A stretch of DNA of 64,000 nucleotides from MED-G105 sp965263305 (lineage in GTDB: Bacteria > Pseudomonadota > Alphaproteobacteria > Caulobacterales > Parvularculaceae): contig OZ253666.1 in assembly GCA_965263305.1 (NCBI GenBank), positions 868,001 to 932,000 of the forward strand, read 5' to 3'. The notes beneath the pieces are model-generated. The model saw only the letters and a program-made list of their open reading frames with translations. It did no database searches and was not told the origin of the DNA. A program made the position numbers and the translations under genes. Of this stretch, positions 17,137-26,798 are shown in pieces; position 1 is the stretch's first letter; each line of letters opens with the position of its first letter.

Positions 17137-18001
17137 TTACCTTTACCAACCTGCAGCACTGGCGCGAATCAGCGCCAAATGCGTCATCGATATTGAAGAG
17201 TTTACAAAGTACGCTCACCTCAGAACGATGACGGTAATATCATATTATCATGCAACGATTCTTAAGGGCTCTTGCCGGGGTGTCGTCTGAATTTCCATCC
17301 AGGTGACCTCATCCGGGTGAACTGTGGGCGACATGGGCAAAACCCAAGGGCGACTTCGCGTATAATCATCGTCTCGATATGGTCTAATCCCATCGTTAAC
17401 GACAGCTTAAGAGAATATCCATCTTTAGATGAAATCCTTAGCCTCGCTTGTATCGGCGCTTTCTTTTTCGCCCGCGCTCATGCATGATGCTATCGTCCGA
17501 GAAAAACGCTTTCCTATGAAGCGTTTGGACACCATATAGGGGCTTGAATCACGAGAAACGGTTTACCTTCAACGGAAGGATCGGTTCTGTGTTGATGAAA
17601 TTCACGCCTTTTTAGGGGACGATCTGTCGGAATCACGATGTCCATCTTTTGGTATCACGATGTCGACGACCACAAGGCCAGCAAATCGCTGGGTGAAATT
17701 TGGGAATTTAGGTCAGCGGCGCTTGAAAGCTGACCGAGCGACGACGCGAAGAGCGACCGACGCATAAGCGCGATAAGGATGGGGCCGCTCTTCGCCGCCC
17801 CGAAAAATAGAACTCTCGCGTCAGCACATGACGCAATTTTTGAAAAGAACATGCTGATGGCGTTCGCAGCGCAGACATTAATTGGAAAGAGAGGCGCTCT
17901 GAGCGTTTCGTTCCATGCGCTGACGCCACGGCACTTAACAATATCCGACGCGCAGCCCTCTGGGCGCGCCCGAGCGCCTGCGCGTCGTGGAGCGAGTATA
18001 A
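17137..18001 (+). promoter_or_regulatory. Long gene-free leader upstream of rne with several hairpins
   Basis: 865 bases without a convincing gene between the divergent amidase and rne. It holds perfect stems at 17504-17526 (AAACGCTT/AAGCGTTT, 7-base loop) and 17711-17735 (GGTCAGC/GCTGACC). Near-repeats of ATCACGA occur at about 17548, 17633 and 17657; the last two extend to ATCACGATGTC. A TTAA-N7-TTAA site at 17396-17410 fits the CtrA response-regulator box of alphaproteobacteria. E. coli rne has a long structured 5' leader through which RNase E controls its own mRNA. I infer a comparable leader here, but neither the promoter nor the transcript start can be fixed by eye. GGAG lies 9 bases before the rne ATG. 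Confidence 0.45.
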
Positions 18002-21000
18002 ATGACGAAAAAAATGCTTATCGACGCGGCAAACAAAGAAGAGGTCCGCGTTTGCGTTCTTGAGAACAGCAAAGTTGAAGATTTTGATTTCGAATCGGCG
18101 TCAAAAAAACCTTTAAGGGGCAACATCTACTTAGCGCGGGTCACGCGCGTGGAGCCTTCTTTACAAGCGGCCTTTGTCGAATATGGCGGTAACCGCCACG
18201 GGTTTTTGGCCTTTAGCGAAATTCACCCCGACTATTACCAGGTTCCTGTCGCGGATCGCGAAGCCATTCAGGCCGCTGAGGCCGAAGAAGCGGAACTTGC
18301 CGCGAAACTTAATCTGAATGCCGACGAAGACGAGCCTCAACGCGATTCGCGATCAGACGAGGATGACGACGATCGCGACAGCGATGACGAAGAGACCGTG
18401 AGCGATGCAAAGCCACGCTCATCTAAGCGCCGCAGAGCGCGCGGCGGGCGGCGCCAACGCGGCGGAAACCGAAAAACTGAACACGCGGACGCAGTGGACG
18501 CCGATGGCGTCGAAGCAACCTCCGAAGGAGATAGCGCCGCCGAAAACGATATCTCGGATGGGGGCGCGCAGCGTGTCGATACCAGCTCTGATGATGAACC
18601 TGACGTTAGAGCGGATGATAGCGACGCCTCGGATAGCGACCTCACAAACCAAGAGAGCGCTGAGCACGAAAGCACCGAGGACGACGTCGTCGACGCACAA
18701 CAGAGCGGTGGTGAAGCGACCGTCGCTGAGAGTGAATCCGATCAGGGCGACGATGTCAGCGCCGACGGAGAAAACACCTCCCTCGCCGATGCGACCGATG
18801 ACGAAGATGCACCGGAGAACGATGACGATCCTTCCGGGCCCGCTTTGGCGATGTCGACGAAGAAACCGCCGGAGGTCTCCGAGCCCTATGATGGCGCTGA
18901 TGATGCAGACGGTACGGATGATGTAGACGGCGCCGCCGAGGCGACCGACGTCACAGGCGCCGCCGCCGAACACGATGAAGACGGTCATGATGAAGACGAT
19001 CTTGAGGTCGATGACATTGAAGGCGAAACGGAAGAAGTTTTTGCCGCTGATGATCAGGCGGACGATGCGGATGATGATGACAACGAAGATGAGACCATCG
19101 CCAGCGACGAAATCAGCGATCAAATCAGTGACGACATCTCGGACGAGTTCGACGATGACTTCAACGGCGACGTAAGCGCCGATGACGCCCTCGATGATGA
19201 TTTGTCCGAGAACGACGCCTCAGAGGACGATGATGAAGCTGGCGAAGAAGACGAAAGCGATGAAGATGAAGAAGACGATTCTGGTCTGACCTCTGAATCA
19301 CGCGCCGCGCTTCTTGAGCAATACAAAGAAGCGCGCCGTAAACGCCAACGCATCCTGCGCAATTACAAAATCCAGGAAGTCATCAAACGGCGCCAAATTC
19401 TGCTCATCCAGGTTGTCAAAGAAGAGCGCGGCAACAAAGGCGCAGCGCTGACGACTTATCTTTCCCTCGCCGGACGGTATTGCGTCTTGATGCCCAACAC
19501 GGCCCGGGGCGGCGGCATTTCGCGGAAAATCCCGAGCGCCACAGACCGTAAGCGTCTGCGCAAAGTGGTGGACAGCTTAGAAGTGCCCAAGGGCATGGGG
19601 CTGATTATACGCACTGCTGGCGCGGCGCGCACCAAAGCAGAAATAAAACGCGATTACGATTATCTGTCACGGCTTTGGGAATCTATCCGTGCTCTGACGC
19701 TAAAATCCATCGCGCCATCCCTCATTTATGAAGAGGCGAGCCTCATCAAACGGGCCATTCGAGATCTTTACGATAAAGACATTGATCTTGTGCTCGTCCA
19801 TGGCGAGCAAGGCTATCGTGAAGCCAAAGACTTCATGAAAATGCTGATGCCGTCTCACGCTAAAAACGTGCAGCCTTATAAAGAAGCGACGCCGTTGTTC
19901 CTGCGCCATGGCGTCGAAACACAGCTTGACGCGATGTATCAGCCCAATGTGCGGTTGAAATCCGGGGGCTACCTCGTCATCAACCAAACTGAGGCGCTCA
20001 TCGCCATTGATGTAAACTCGGGCAAGGCGACCCGGGAGCGCAATATTGAACAAACAGCGCTGAAAACAAATTTGGAGGCCGCCAAGGAAGTGGCGCGCCA
20101 ATGCCGCCTGCGTGACCTTGCGGGCCTTCTTGTGATCGACTTCATCGATATGGAGGAGCATCGCAATAACCGCGCCGTTGAGAAGAAATTAAAAGAGGCG
20201 TTGAAAAGCGATCGCGCGCGGCTCCAAGTTGGTCGCATTTCAAGCTTCGGCCTTCTTGAAATGTCGCGCCAACGTCGACGTTCCGGTATCGTTGACGGCA
20301 CGACGAATGCTTGCCCAACTTGCGGCGGGTCCGGCGTTATCCGGTCCTATGAAATGGCCGGCTTACGTATTCTGCGCGCCGTCGAAGCGGACGCGATCGC
20401 CGGTAAAGCCGGCGTTATCTGTGTACGCACAAGTCTCGATGCGACACTCTATATCCTGAACCACAAACGCGATTGGTTGAAACGGATTGAAACGTCCTAC
20501 GGCGTCGCCGTCGAGGTTCTTGCTGACCCAACGAAGGCCGGCGATCAGTATGACATCGAAAAATCTGGCGTTCCGTCCCTGCGAACGGAGGACACTGCCG
20601 CTATCAGGGCGGACCTTTCCACACCTGACCTTGACGATGAGGACCTTGCCGAAACGGATGAACCGGAGAACCGGCAGGATGATGAACAGCGCGCCGACAA
20701 AGCCGATGACGACGAAGATGGCGGTCGCAACCGCAAACGCCGCCGCCGGCGTCGCAAAAAGCGTGATGACTCATCCGGAGACCGTGATGACGAGGCCGCC
20801 GCTTCGTCCGCTGATCAAAGCGATGAGAGTGATGGTGAAGGCGACCAAAGCCAAAACGCTGATGGTGAGAACGCTGACGGCGATGAGGACCGTCCCCGTA
20901 AGCGTCGTCGACGCGGGCGCCGCGGCGGGCGTCGCTCCTCACGCCAGGCCGATGCGTCGGTTACTGACAGCGATGCGCCCGAGGAGGCCACAGCCAACGA

Positions 21001-21307
21001 AAACGATGCAGACGAGCCGGTCGAAAAAGTGACTGAGGTCGCCGCAGCACCAGAAGCAACGCCAAACGACGAACTCGTAAACGAGCAAGAGCCGGCGCCA
21101 GCCGCCGTATCACAAGAAACGAACGATCAGGCGCCCAACATTACTACAGACCATGAAAATGGCGCGGGCAGCGCAATGCCCCTGATGACAGAAGCCGTCG
21201 AAACGCCAGCAGCTAAAGATGAACCGGTCGTGGAAGAAGCGCCGGCGACGCCAAAGCCTCGCAAGCCAGCGCGTAAGGGGTGGTGGCAACGCGCCATCGG
21301 CGGATAA
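18002..21307 (+). CDS. rne: Ribonuclease E with a very long acidic S1-domain insertion
   Basis: A 1101-residue endoribonuclease that starts mRNA decay and processes rRNA. Residues 1-80 begin the S1 domain (GNIYLARVTRVEPSLQAAFVEYGG). About residues 108-430 are an Asp/Glu/Ser/Ala-rich insertion, after which the S1 and 5'-sensor regions resume (YKIQEVIKRRQILLIQVVKEE). The catalytic Asp residues are D670 (AIDVNSG) and D713 (VIDFIDM), 43 apart as D303 and D346 are in E. coli. The Zn-link cysteines are C771 and C774 (CPTC). All four are displaced by exactly 367 residues, so the extra length lies upstream of the active site. The C-terminal half has Arg-rich RNA-binding blocks (KRRRRRRKK, RKRRRRGRRGGRR). 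It ends in KGWWQR, resembling the GWW motif by which Caulobacter RNase E holds PNPase. Confidence 0.95.
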   Translation: MTKKMLIDAANKEEVRVCVLENSKVEDFDFESASKKPLRGNIYLARVTRVEPSLQAAFVEYGGNRHGFLAFSEIHPDYYQVPVADREAIQAAEAEEAELAAKLNLNADEDEPQRDSRSDEDDDDRDSDDEETVSDAKPRSSKRRRARGGRRQRGGNRKTEHADAVDADGVEATSEGDSAAENDISDGGAQRVDTSSDDEPDVRADDSDASDSDLTNQESAEHESTEDDVVDAQQSGGEATVAESESDQGDDVSADGENTSLADATDDEDAPENDDDPSGPALAMSTKKPPEVSEPYDGADDADGTDDVDGAAEATDVTGAAAEHDEDGHDEDDLEVDDIEGETEEVFAADDQADDADDDDNEDETIASDEISDQISDDISDEFDDDFNGDVSADDALDDDLSENDASEDDDEAGEEDESDEDEEDDSGLTSESRAALLEQYKEARRKRQRILRNYKIQEVIKRRQILLIQVVKEERGNKGAALTTYLSLAGRYCVLMPNTARGGGISRKIPSATDRKRLRKVVDSLEVPKGMGLIIRTAGAARTKAEIKRDYDYLSRLWESIRALTLKSIAPSLIYEEASLIKRAIRDLYDKDIDLVLVHGEQGYREAKDFMKMLMPSHAKNVQPYKEATPLFLRHGVETQLDAMYQPNVRLKSGGYLVINQTEALIAIDVNSGKATRERNIEQTALKTNLEAAKEVARQCRLRDLAGLLVIDFIDMEEHRNNRAVEKKLKEALKSDRARLQVGRISSFGLLEMSRQRRRSGIVDGTTNACPTCGGSGVIRSYEMAGLRILRAVEADAIAGKAGVICVRTSLDATLYILNHKRDWLKRIETSYGVAVEVLADPTKAGDQYDIEKSGVPSLRTEDTAAIRADLSTPDLDDEDLAETDEPENRQDDEQRADKADDDEDGGRNRKRRRRRRKKRDDSSGDRDDEAAASSADQSDESDGEGDQSQNADGENADGDEDRPRKRRRRGRRGGRRSSRQADASVTDSDAPEEATANENDADEPVEKVTEVAAAPEATPNDELVNEQEPAPAAVSQETNDQAPNITTDHENGAGSAMPLMTEAVETPAAKDEPVVEEAPATPKPRKPARKGWWQRAIGG

Positions 21308-21334
21308 TGCCCTCCCAACGCCGTAACGTTTTCC

Positions 21335-21369
21335 AAAGGGAGTTCCCGGTCGACGGGGCTCCCTTTTTT
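21335..21369 (+). terminator. Rho-independent terminator of rne
   Basis: AAAGGGAG (21335-21342) pairs with CTCCCTTT (21359-21366), with further pairing inside the loop, followed by a six-T run. It begins 27 bases after the rne stop. Confidence 0.9.
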
Positions 21370-21419
21370 CGACCGCCAAGTGAAGAACCGGTTTCACTCA
21401 CTCGCGATTTTCAGGATTA

Positions 21420-21434
21420 TTAACAAAGCGTTAG
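21420..21434. promoter_or_regulatory. CtrA-like half-site pair upstream of the M48 peptidase
   Basis: TTAACAAAGCGTTAG has the TTAA-N7-TTAA spacing with one mismatch in the second half. It lies about 140 bases before the M48 start in a gene-free gap. Weak evidence on its own. Confidence 0.25.
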
Positions 21435-21575
21435 CAGCCGAGTGCATTGGGGGACCACCACCTCAACATCTCGTGAAGAAAAAAGAGGCGACTTCGCTTA
21501 GACTGGCCATAAAATTACCATCCATTTCGTGCATACTGCTATGATCAAGTCGAGTTACAGCGAGGCCGCAACGCA

Positions 21576-23078
21576 TTGGCTAACCAATCTGGCAAAACCG
21601 CCCCGAAAAAACGCTCCATCCGCAAAACGCTTCTTAGCATCACGGCGGTAGTGTTAGCGCCGGCATTGGCGACGCCGGCGTCCGCGCAGCAACTTCTCAG
21701 GGACGCGGAAATCGAAGAATTCCTGGACGATTACTCCAGGCCTGTCTTTAACGCCGCCGGCCTGAAAGCTGAAAATATCGATATCCTATTGCTGGCCGGC
21801 CCGCCGAACGCCTTCGCGGGCGGACAAACCATGGGCATTTTCACCGGCCTCATCACCACCGCCGATACGCCGAACCAGATCGAAGGCGTTATCGCCCACG
21901 AGGCCGGACATATTTTGGGCGGCCATACGGCGCGGCGCGATGAGGCGTTCTCTGCAGCGTCTCGTCCCGTTATTTTAAGTCTCGTGCTCGCTGCCGGCGC
22001 CATTGCCGCCGGCGCGCCCGAAGCGGGCATCGGTCTCTTGGGGCTCGGACAGAATATCGGCCTCGCCAACGCGCTGAAATACAGCCGGGGCCAGGAAGCT
22101 TCCGCGGACCAATCCGCGGTGACAACCCTCGACAACTTGGGTCACTCCAGTAAGGGCCTCATCGAATTTTTCGCCAAACTTCGGAATTTTCAGGTCATTA
22201 CGGGTCGGCGCGTCAATCCATATTTACAAACGCACCCCTTAGCCAATGCTCGTATCACGGCGCTGACGGAGCGCGTCACTAAATCACCCTATTACGACAA
22301 CGATGATTCACCGGAAGAAATTCACCGCTTACGGATGATCCAAGCAAAGATCCACGGATTCCTGGAAGAGGCTCATGTCACGCTTCGCCTGTATCCTGCG
22401 ACGGATGAAAGCGAGCCGGCGCGCTATGCCCGCGCTGTTGCATATTATCGCGCCGCGGATATCGACAAAGCGCTTAAAGAGATTGATTGGTTGTTGGAAA
22501 GACATCCCGAGAACCAGTATTTCCACGAGTTGAAAGGCCAGATGCTTTTTGAATTTGGCCGGGTGAAAGACGCTGTCGCCCCCCACCAAAAATCGGTCGA
22601 ACTTGATCCAACCGAAGCGTTATTCCGCATCAATCTTGGGCGTGCGCTGATCGCCCTTGAAGACAAATCGCGGATGCAAGAAGCGGTCAACGAGTTGAGA
22701 TCGGCCCTTCTTGTCGAGCGCAATAACTCTTTCGCATGGTTTGAATTAGCAAGGGCCTATGGCGCATTGGAAAACGAGCCGATGGCTAACCTCGCCACCG
22801 CAGAGTCGCGGTATCACGCCGGGGCGGGCGCCGCGGCCGTGCCCTTTGCCCGCCGTGCCATGGCGCGCCTTCCCCAGGGCTCGCCGGAATGGCGCCAAGC
22901 GGCGGATATTTTGTTTTCGATTTCAGGCGATTCCAGTTTGGCGCCGGCCCCAGCCCCGGAACAACAACGCCAGCCCTCCCCCGCCCCCCAGCGTGAATAC
23001 GAGTATCGCATTCCAGCGCCGGAGCCCGTCCCCACTCCCGTGGACGTGCCCGACCCCGTGCCAACAAAAGAAGGCTAA
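21576..23078 (+). CDS. M48-family zinc metalloprotease with TPR repeats (BepA-like)
   Basis: A 500-residue exported protease. A basic N-terminus and hydrophobic segment (about residues 17-37, ending PASAQ) form a signal peptide. The M48 domain (about 40-235) has HEAGHILGGH, the HExxH zinc site, with the third ligand expected in the later EASADQSA helix. TPR-like helices (about 265-440) follow, then a Pro/Gln-rich tail. This is the BepA/YfgC layout, a periplasmic protease-chaperone for outer-membrane protein assembly, including LptD. The start is a TTG at 21576 with GAGG 10 bases upstream; no in-frame ATG gives a full signal peptide. The DsbA-like gene starts 138 bases downstream, and disulfide quality control would fit BepA work. 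Confidence 0.9.
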   Translation: MANQSGKTAPKKRSIRKTLLSITAVVLAPALATPASAQQLLRDAEIEEFLDDYSRPVFNAAGLKAENIDILLLAGPPNAFAGGQTMGIFTGLITTADTPNQIEGVIAHEAGHILGGHTARRDEAFSAASRPVILSLVLAAGAIAAGAPEAGIGLLGLGQNIGLANALKYSRGQEASADQSAVTTLDNLGHSSKGLIEFFAKLRNFQVITGRRVNPYLQTHPLANARITALTERVTKSPYYDNDDSPEEIHRLRMIQAKIHGFLEEAHVTLRLYPATDESEPARYARAVAYYRAADIDKALKEIDWLLERHPENQYFHELKGQMLFEFGRVKDAVAPHQKSVELDPTEALFRINLGRALIALEDKSRMQEAVNELRSALLVERNNSFAWFELARAYGALENEPMANLATAESRYHAGAGAAAVPFARRAMARLPQGSPEWRQAADILFSISGDSSLAPAPAPEQQRQPSPAPQREYEYRIPAPEPVPTPVDVPDPVPTKEG

Positions 23079-23216
23079 GCCACGCGCGACTAGATTGGCC
23101 CAGGCAATATCACCCGCGCCGCGCGTATTGCCGCTCGGACCGCCGGGACCTAAAGTAAACTTAAAATAACGACCGAGGTTGGCCCCGCCTGCCTCGTCAC
23201 ATAAGGAAAACCATTC

Positions 23217-24014
23217 ATGTCGTCTCGTCTCGTTTTAATCGGCGCCGCCGCAGCGGCCCTCTTGTTCGGACTTAGTTTCGCGGGCTTCAAGTCGGCGAAA
23301 GGCGAAGAATCCGATGCAAAAGCCGCCAACGCTGAGTTCTCCACCGCGCAAGAAGACGCCATTCGCGACGTTGTCCGCGAATTCATCCGTGAAAATCCAG
23401 AATTCGTGATCGAAACCCTCAACGATTTCGCTCGCAGCCAACAGCTTGCGAGCATTGAAGAGGCGACCGCCCTGGCCCTGCCAACGCTCCTTTCAAGCGA
23501 AGGCGGTTTCGTTGCAAAGAAAGCAAAGGGCGAGGCAACCGTCGCCGTCATTGAGTTCTTTGATTACCATTGCGGGTTTTGCAAACGGGCGAACGGCGTT
23601 GTGCAAGATTTGACCAAAGACGATCCAGCCGTCCAAGTGGTCTTCCGTGAATTGCCGATCTTACGCGAAGAATCGCAGGTCGCCGCCAGTTTCGCGCTCG
23701 CCGCCCGCGACCAAGATAAATATGTCGACCTTCATTTCGCGATGATGGGCGCCAAGGGCGTGATCGACGAAGACCGCGCCATCAAAATCGCCGATAAGCT
23801 AGGCCTTGATGTTCAAGCCCTGAAGCGGCGCGCTGACGCCCCGGATATCGTCGAAGAACTTACCCTGAACCGCGAGATCGCCCGGGACCTTGGTTTCGAC
23901 GGCACGCCAAGTTTCATCGTCACAAGTCTGAAGGGCGATTACATGGAGATCATTCCCGGTTTCGATAAGGAAGCCCTGCTGAAAGCGATCAAAGAAGCAA
24001 AAGACGTGAGCTGA
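23217..24014 (+). CDS. DsbA-family thiol:disulfide oxidoreductase (Com1/ScsC-like)
   Basis: A 265-residue periplasmic protein. An N-terminal hydrophobic segment (about residues 4-22) is an anchor or signal. A helical region (about 38-90, including DVVREFIRENPEFVIETL) matches the oligomerising N-terminal domain of Com1/ScsC proteins. The thioredoxin-fold domain has C119-G-F-C122 in FFDYHCGFCKRA and the cis-Pro loop at FDGTPSFIV. Such proteins make or shuffle disulfides in exported proteins. AAGGA lies 8 bases before the ATG. A perfect terminator follows. It is the second gene behind the BepA-like protease, whose outer-membrane substrates need correct disulfides. Confidence 0.93.
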   Translation: MSSRLVLIGAAAAALLFGLSFAGFKSAKGEESDAKAANAEFSTAQEDAIRDVVREFIRENPEFVIETLNDFARSQQLASIEEATALALPTLLSSEGGFVAKKAKGEATVAVIEFFDYHCGFCKRANGVVQDLTKDDPAVQVVFRELPILREESQVAASFALAARDQDKYVDLHFAMMGAKGVIDEDRAIKIADKLGLDVQALKRRADAPDIVEELTLNREIARDLGFDGTPSFIVTSLKGDYMEIIPGFDKEALLKAIKEAKDVS

Positions 24015-24060
24015 TTTTTCAGACGGCGCCGGTCTATTGGCCGGTCTCATAACCACTAAA

Positions 24061-24087
24061 GGCCAGACATAGCGTCTGGCCTTTTTT
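24061..24087. terminator. Strong terminator between the DsbA-like gene and glyS
   Basis: GGCCAGAC (24061-24068) pairs perfectly with GTCTGGCC (24074-24081) across a 5-base loop, followed by six T residues. AAA precedes the stem, so it may also act weakly on the opposite strand. Confidence 0.92.
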
Positions 24088-24117
24088 GTCATTGTGTTTT
24101 GTTTTCGGGAGCGGCCC

Positions 24118-26217
24118 TTACCCTTCCAGCACCGCGAAGTCGGCGACCAGGGTCGTCGCTGTGATGAACTGGTCCAGCAATGCCAATCGGTTCGTGCGCA
24201 ACCCATCGTCTTCTGCATTCACGGTGACACGCTCGAAGAAATCATCAATTGGCGCGCGGAGCGTGGAGAGTGTCGCCATGGCGAGTTCAAAGTCTTCCTT
24301 TTCGATCGCCTTCGTCGTTTCTTCTTCCGCCGCAATTAGGGCGTCATAGAGAATTTTCTCTTCCGGCGCGTCTAGCTTGTCCATGCGCGCGCCGCCGGCC
24401 ATTCTGGCCGATACGCCGCCTTTCTTTTCTTCCGCCTTCAGAATATTCGCCGCCCGCTTATAGGCGGCTGCGAGATTTTCGCCATTGTCGGTTTTCAAAA
24501 ACGCTTCTAATGCCGAAAGCCGTTGTCGGATGAGCAATAGATCATCGTGACGGCGCCCTTGCGCTGTTGTGAGCACAGCATTGATGTGATCATGCCGGTG
24601 ACCAGCGTCGCGCAAGAATACCTTCAGACGATCGTGAAGAAAGCCTAGAAGATCTTCCAGGTCGGCTTGTAGCGGACGATCCGGATGGGTAGCGGCCGCC
24701 ACTTCCGACGCACTGGTAAAACAATCGCGCAGCGAGAGGCGCACTTCGTTATCGAACACCAGGCGCAACACCGCTAACGCCGCCCGGCGCAGAGCGAAGG
24801 GGTCGCTGGATCCCGTCGGTTTCTTATCAATCGCCCAAAATGCGTTCAGTGTATCAATCTTATCGGCGAAGGCGACGGTCGCCGCAACAGCTTCTGTTGG
24901 CGTCGGATCATCCGGCCCAGCGGGTTTATAGTGATCGCGTATCGCGTCGGCGACGGATGGCGTCTCGCCCTGAGCTTCGGCGTAGTACCGGCCCATTAAT
25001 CCTTGCAATTCCGGAAACTCAAACACCATCCCCGTCACGAGATCCGCCTTTGATAGCTGGCCGGCGCGCGCCGCCACAGCATCGTCAGCGTCAAAAACCG
25101 GGGCTAAATTCTGGGACAGCGCCGCAATGCGGCGCGCCTTATCGCCGACACTGCCGAGGCCTTCGAAGAAGGTGATGCGGTCCAGATCCGTAATTCGGTC
25201 AGCAAGTCGCGTTTTCAGGTCCTGCCGGTAAAGATACCATGCATCCGATAAGCGGGCTGTCAAAACCCGTTCATAGCCTTGTCGCATCGCCGCGCCGCCA
25301 TCGGGCGCTTCTAAGTTCGCAACGACAACAAATCGATTTGTTAGGCGTCCTGTTTTTGGATCCCGTACGGAGAAGTATTTTTGATGCCCCCGCATGGACG
25401 CCGTCAGTACTTCATCGGGCAAGGTCAAAAATTTCTCGTCGAAAGAGCCCATCATCACGACGGGCCACTCGGCGAGGCCGGCGGTCTCAGTCAACAAGCC
25501 TTTATCTTCAACAAGTTCAAAGCCCTGCGCCTCGCACAGGGTTTTGGCCTCGCCAGCGATAATCTGCGCGCGCTCATCGGCGCTAAGAATGACATGGGCT
25601 TTCTTCAGCGCCGCTTCATATTTTTCAAAATTGCGTGCACGGATAACATCACCGGATGCCGCGCCCATGATCCGGTGCCCTTCCGTCGCATCGTCGGCGG
25701 CAAGGCCTTCGACGTTGAAGGGCACCACCTCCCCGTCATAAACGCATAATATCCGCTGTAGAGGCCGCACCCAGCGCAAATCGCCATCGCCCCATCGCAT
25801 GGATTTCGGCCACGCAAAGCTCGTCACAATCTCTGGTGCGAATTCCGCGATGAGATCGGCGGTCGGGCGCCCTTTCTCATCAATAACCGCAACATAGTAC
25901 TCGCCTTTTTTGTCCGACCTTTTCTCGGCTTCATCGACAGAGGAAAGGCCGGCGGATTTTAAAAAACCCGCAATCGCTTTTTCGGGCGCGCCAACGCGCG
26001 GGCCTTTCTTTTCTTCACGGCGATCGGGCTGCTGCGCGGGCAATCCCGCCACAGCCACGGTCAACCGGCGCGGCCCGGCGAAGCCTTTGACTCCTTCGGG
26101 CATAAACCCGGCATCCAGCAATCGCTGGTTAACCGCGCGCGCAAGATCGGCGGCCGCCTTCGCTTGAAGGCGCGCCGGGATTTCTTCGGAGAACAATTCG
26201 ATAAGTAATTCTGACAT
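24118..26217 (-). CDS. glyS: Glycyl-tRNA synthetase beta subunit
   Basis: About 699 residues from the ATG at 26217. I chose this start because MSELLIELFSEEIPARLQ is the family N-terminus, although the frame continues 13 codons upstream. The beta subunit carries the tRNA-binding and HD-like parts of the alpha2beta2 bacterial GlyRS. Typical features include GFAGPRRLTVAV and KSMRWGDGDLRWVRPLQ near the N-terminus, an HD-type motif region in the middle, and the DALR-like anticodon-binding C-terminus (FFERVTVNAEDDGLRTNRLALL). It is the last gene of the series glyQ–CDGSH–thioesterase–glyS, separated from its partner subunit by about 1 kb. Confidence 0.97.
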   Translation of the reverse strand: MSELLIELFSEEIPARLQAKAAADLARAVNQRLLDAGFMPEGVKGFAGPRRLTVAVAGLPAQQPDRREEKKGPRVGAPEKAIAGFLKSAGLSSVDEAEKRSDKKGEYYVAVIDEKGRPTADLIAEFAPEIVTSFAWPKSMRWGDGDLRWVRPLQRILCVYDGEVVPFNVEGLAADDATEGHRIMGAASGDVIRARNFEKYEAALKKAHVILSADERAQIIAGEAKTLCEAQGFELVEDKGLLTETAGLAEWPVVMMGSFDEKFLTLPDEVLTASMRGHQKYFSVRDPKTGRLTNRFVVVANLEAPDGGAAMRQGYERVLTARLSDAWYLYRQDLKTRLADRITDLDRITFFEGLGSVGDKARRIAALSQNLAPVFDADDAVAARAGQLSKADLVTGMVFEFPELQGLMGRYYAEAQGETPSVADAIRDHYKPAGPDDPTPTEAVAATVAFADKIDTLNAFWAIDKKPTGSSDPFALRRAALAVLRLVFDNEVRLSLRDCFTSASEVAAATHPDRPLQADLEDLLGFLHDRLKVFLRDAGHRHDHINAVLTTAQGRRHDDLLLIRQRLSALEAFLKTDNGENLAAAYKRAANILKAEEKKGGVSARMAGGARMDKLDAPEEKILYDALIAAEEETTKAIEKEDFELAMATLSTLRAPIDDFFERVTVNAEDDGLRTNRLALLDQFITATTLVADFAVLEG

Positions 26218-26292
26218 GATGCCAGCGGTTCTATGGGCGTGCAGGGCGACTGGCAAGATCGCGCCGCGCCCAAACTTGCGTTGCGCCTGTGG

Positions 26293-26766
26293 TCAGATTT
26301 TGTCGACCGGAGAATTCTTGTCGGTCTTCCGCAACACTTGAACCGCACTCACCCGCGCGGCAAGTTTCCCTTCGGTATTGTGATAATCGGCTTCGATGTG
26401 AATGAGAGACCGGGACACGTTCACCACCCGCGCCTCAATATCGATGCGCGGTTTCATGATGGGACGAAAAAACTCTGTTTCCAGACGGGATGTCCGAAAG
26501 CGATCCCCCTCGTTCTCGAGCACAGAAAGAGCGGCGACCGACGCAATATGATCGCCCACACAGGCGATATGACCGCCAAACATGACGCCGTCGGGCATGA
26601 TAAATCGATCATCCTCATCAAGGCGCCAGACGAAAACAGCCTTGCCCCATGACCAATCTGTCAGCGTCAACGCGCCCAATCGCTGTTGGACGAAACCATG
26701 AAAACGGCCTTCGCCATCGCGCAATCCGTCCAAAATTTCTGAATGCCGAGCACTGGTGACGGGCAT
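26293..26766 (-). CDS. PaaI-like hotdog-fold thioesterase
   Basis: A 157-residue acyl-CoA thioesterase-like protein. DGVMFGGHIACVGDHIASVAAL is the hotdog helix, where PaaI-type enzymes place a GG turn and a catalytic Asp/Glu; this is followed by the SRLETEFFRPI beta strand. Substrate is unknown. AGGT lies upstream of the ATG at 26766. It sits between a CDGSH protein and glyS on one strand. I see no functional tie to glycine charging, so co-location may be only transcriptional. Confidence 0.82.
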   Translation of the reverse strand: MPVTSARHSEILDGLRDGEGRFHGFVQQRLGALTLTDWSWGKAVFVWRLDEDDRFIMPDGVMFGGHIACVGDHIASVAALSVLENEGDRFRTSRLETEFFRPIMKPRIDIEARVVNVSRSLIHIEADYHNTEGKLAARVSAVQVLRKTDKNSPVDKI

Positions 26767-26798
26767 AGCGACCTATGGGGTTAGGAGATGTCTAGAGA

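Noticed and set aside
17655..17941. Short minus-strand frames in the rne leader as a gene
   Set aside because: Ser/Ala/Arg-rich with no motif, no ribosome site and overlap with each other; more likely chance frames in a leader.
18337..19362. Long antisense frames opposite the acidic part of rne
   Set aside because: The GAC/GAT-rich coding strand makes the opposite strand poor in stops. The peptides are low-complexity and the sense gene is certain.
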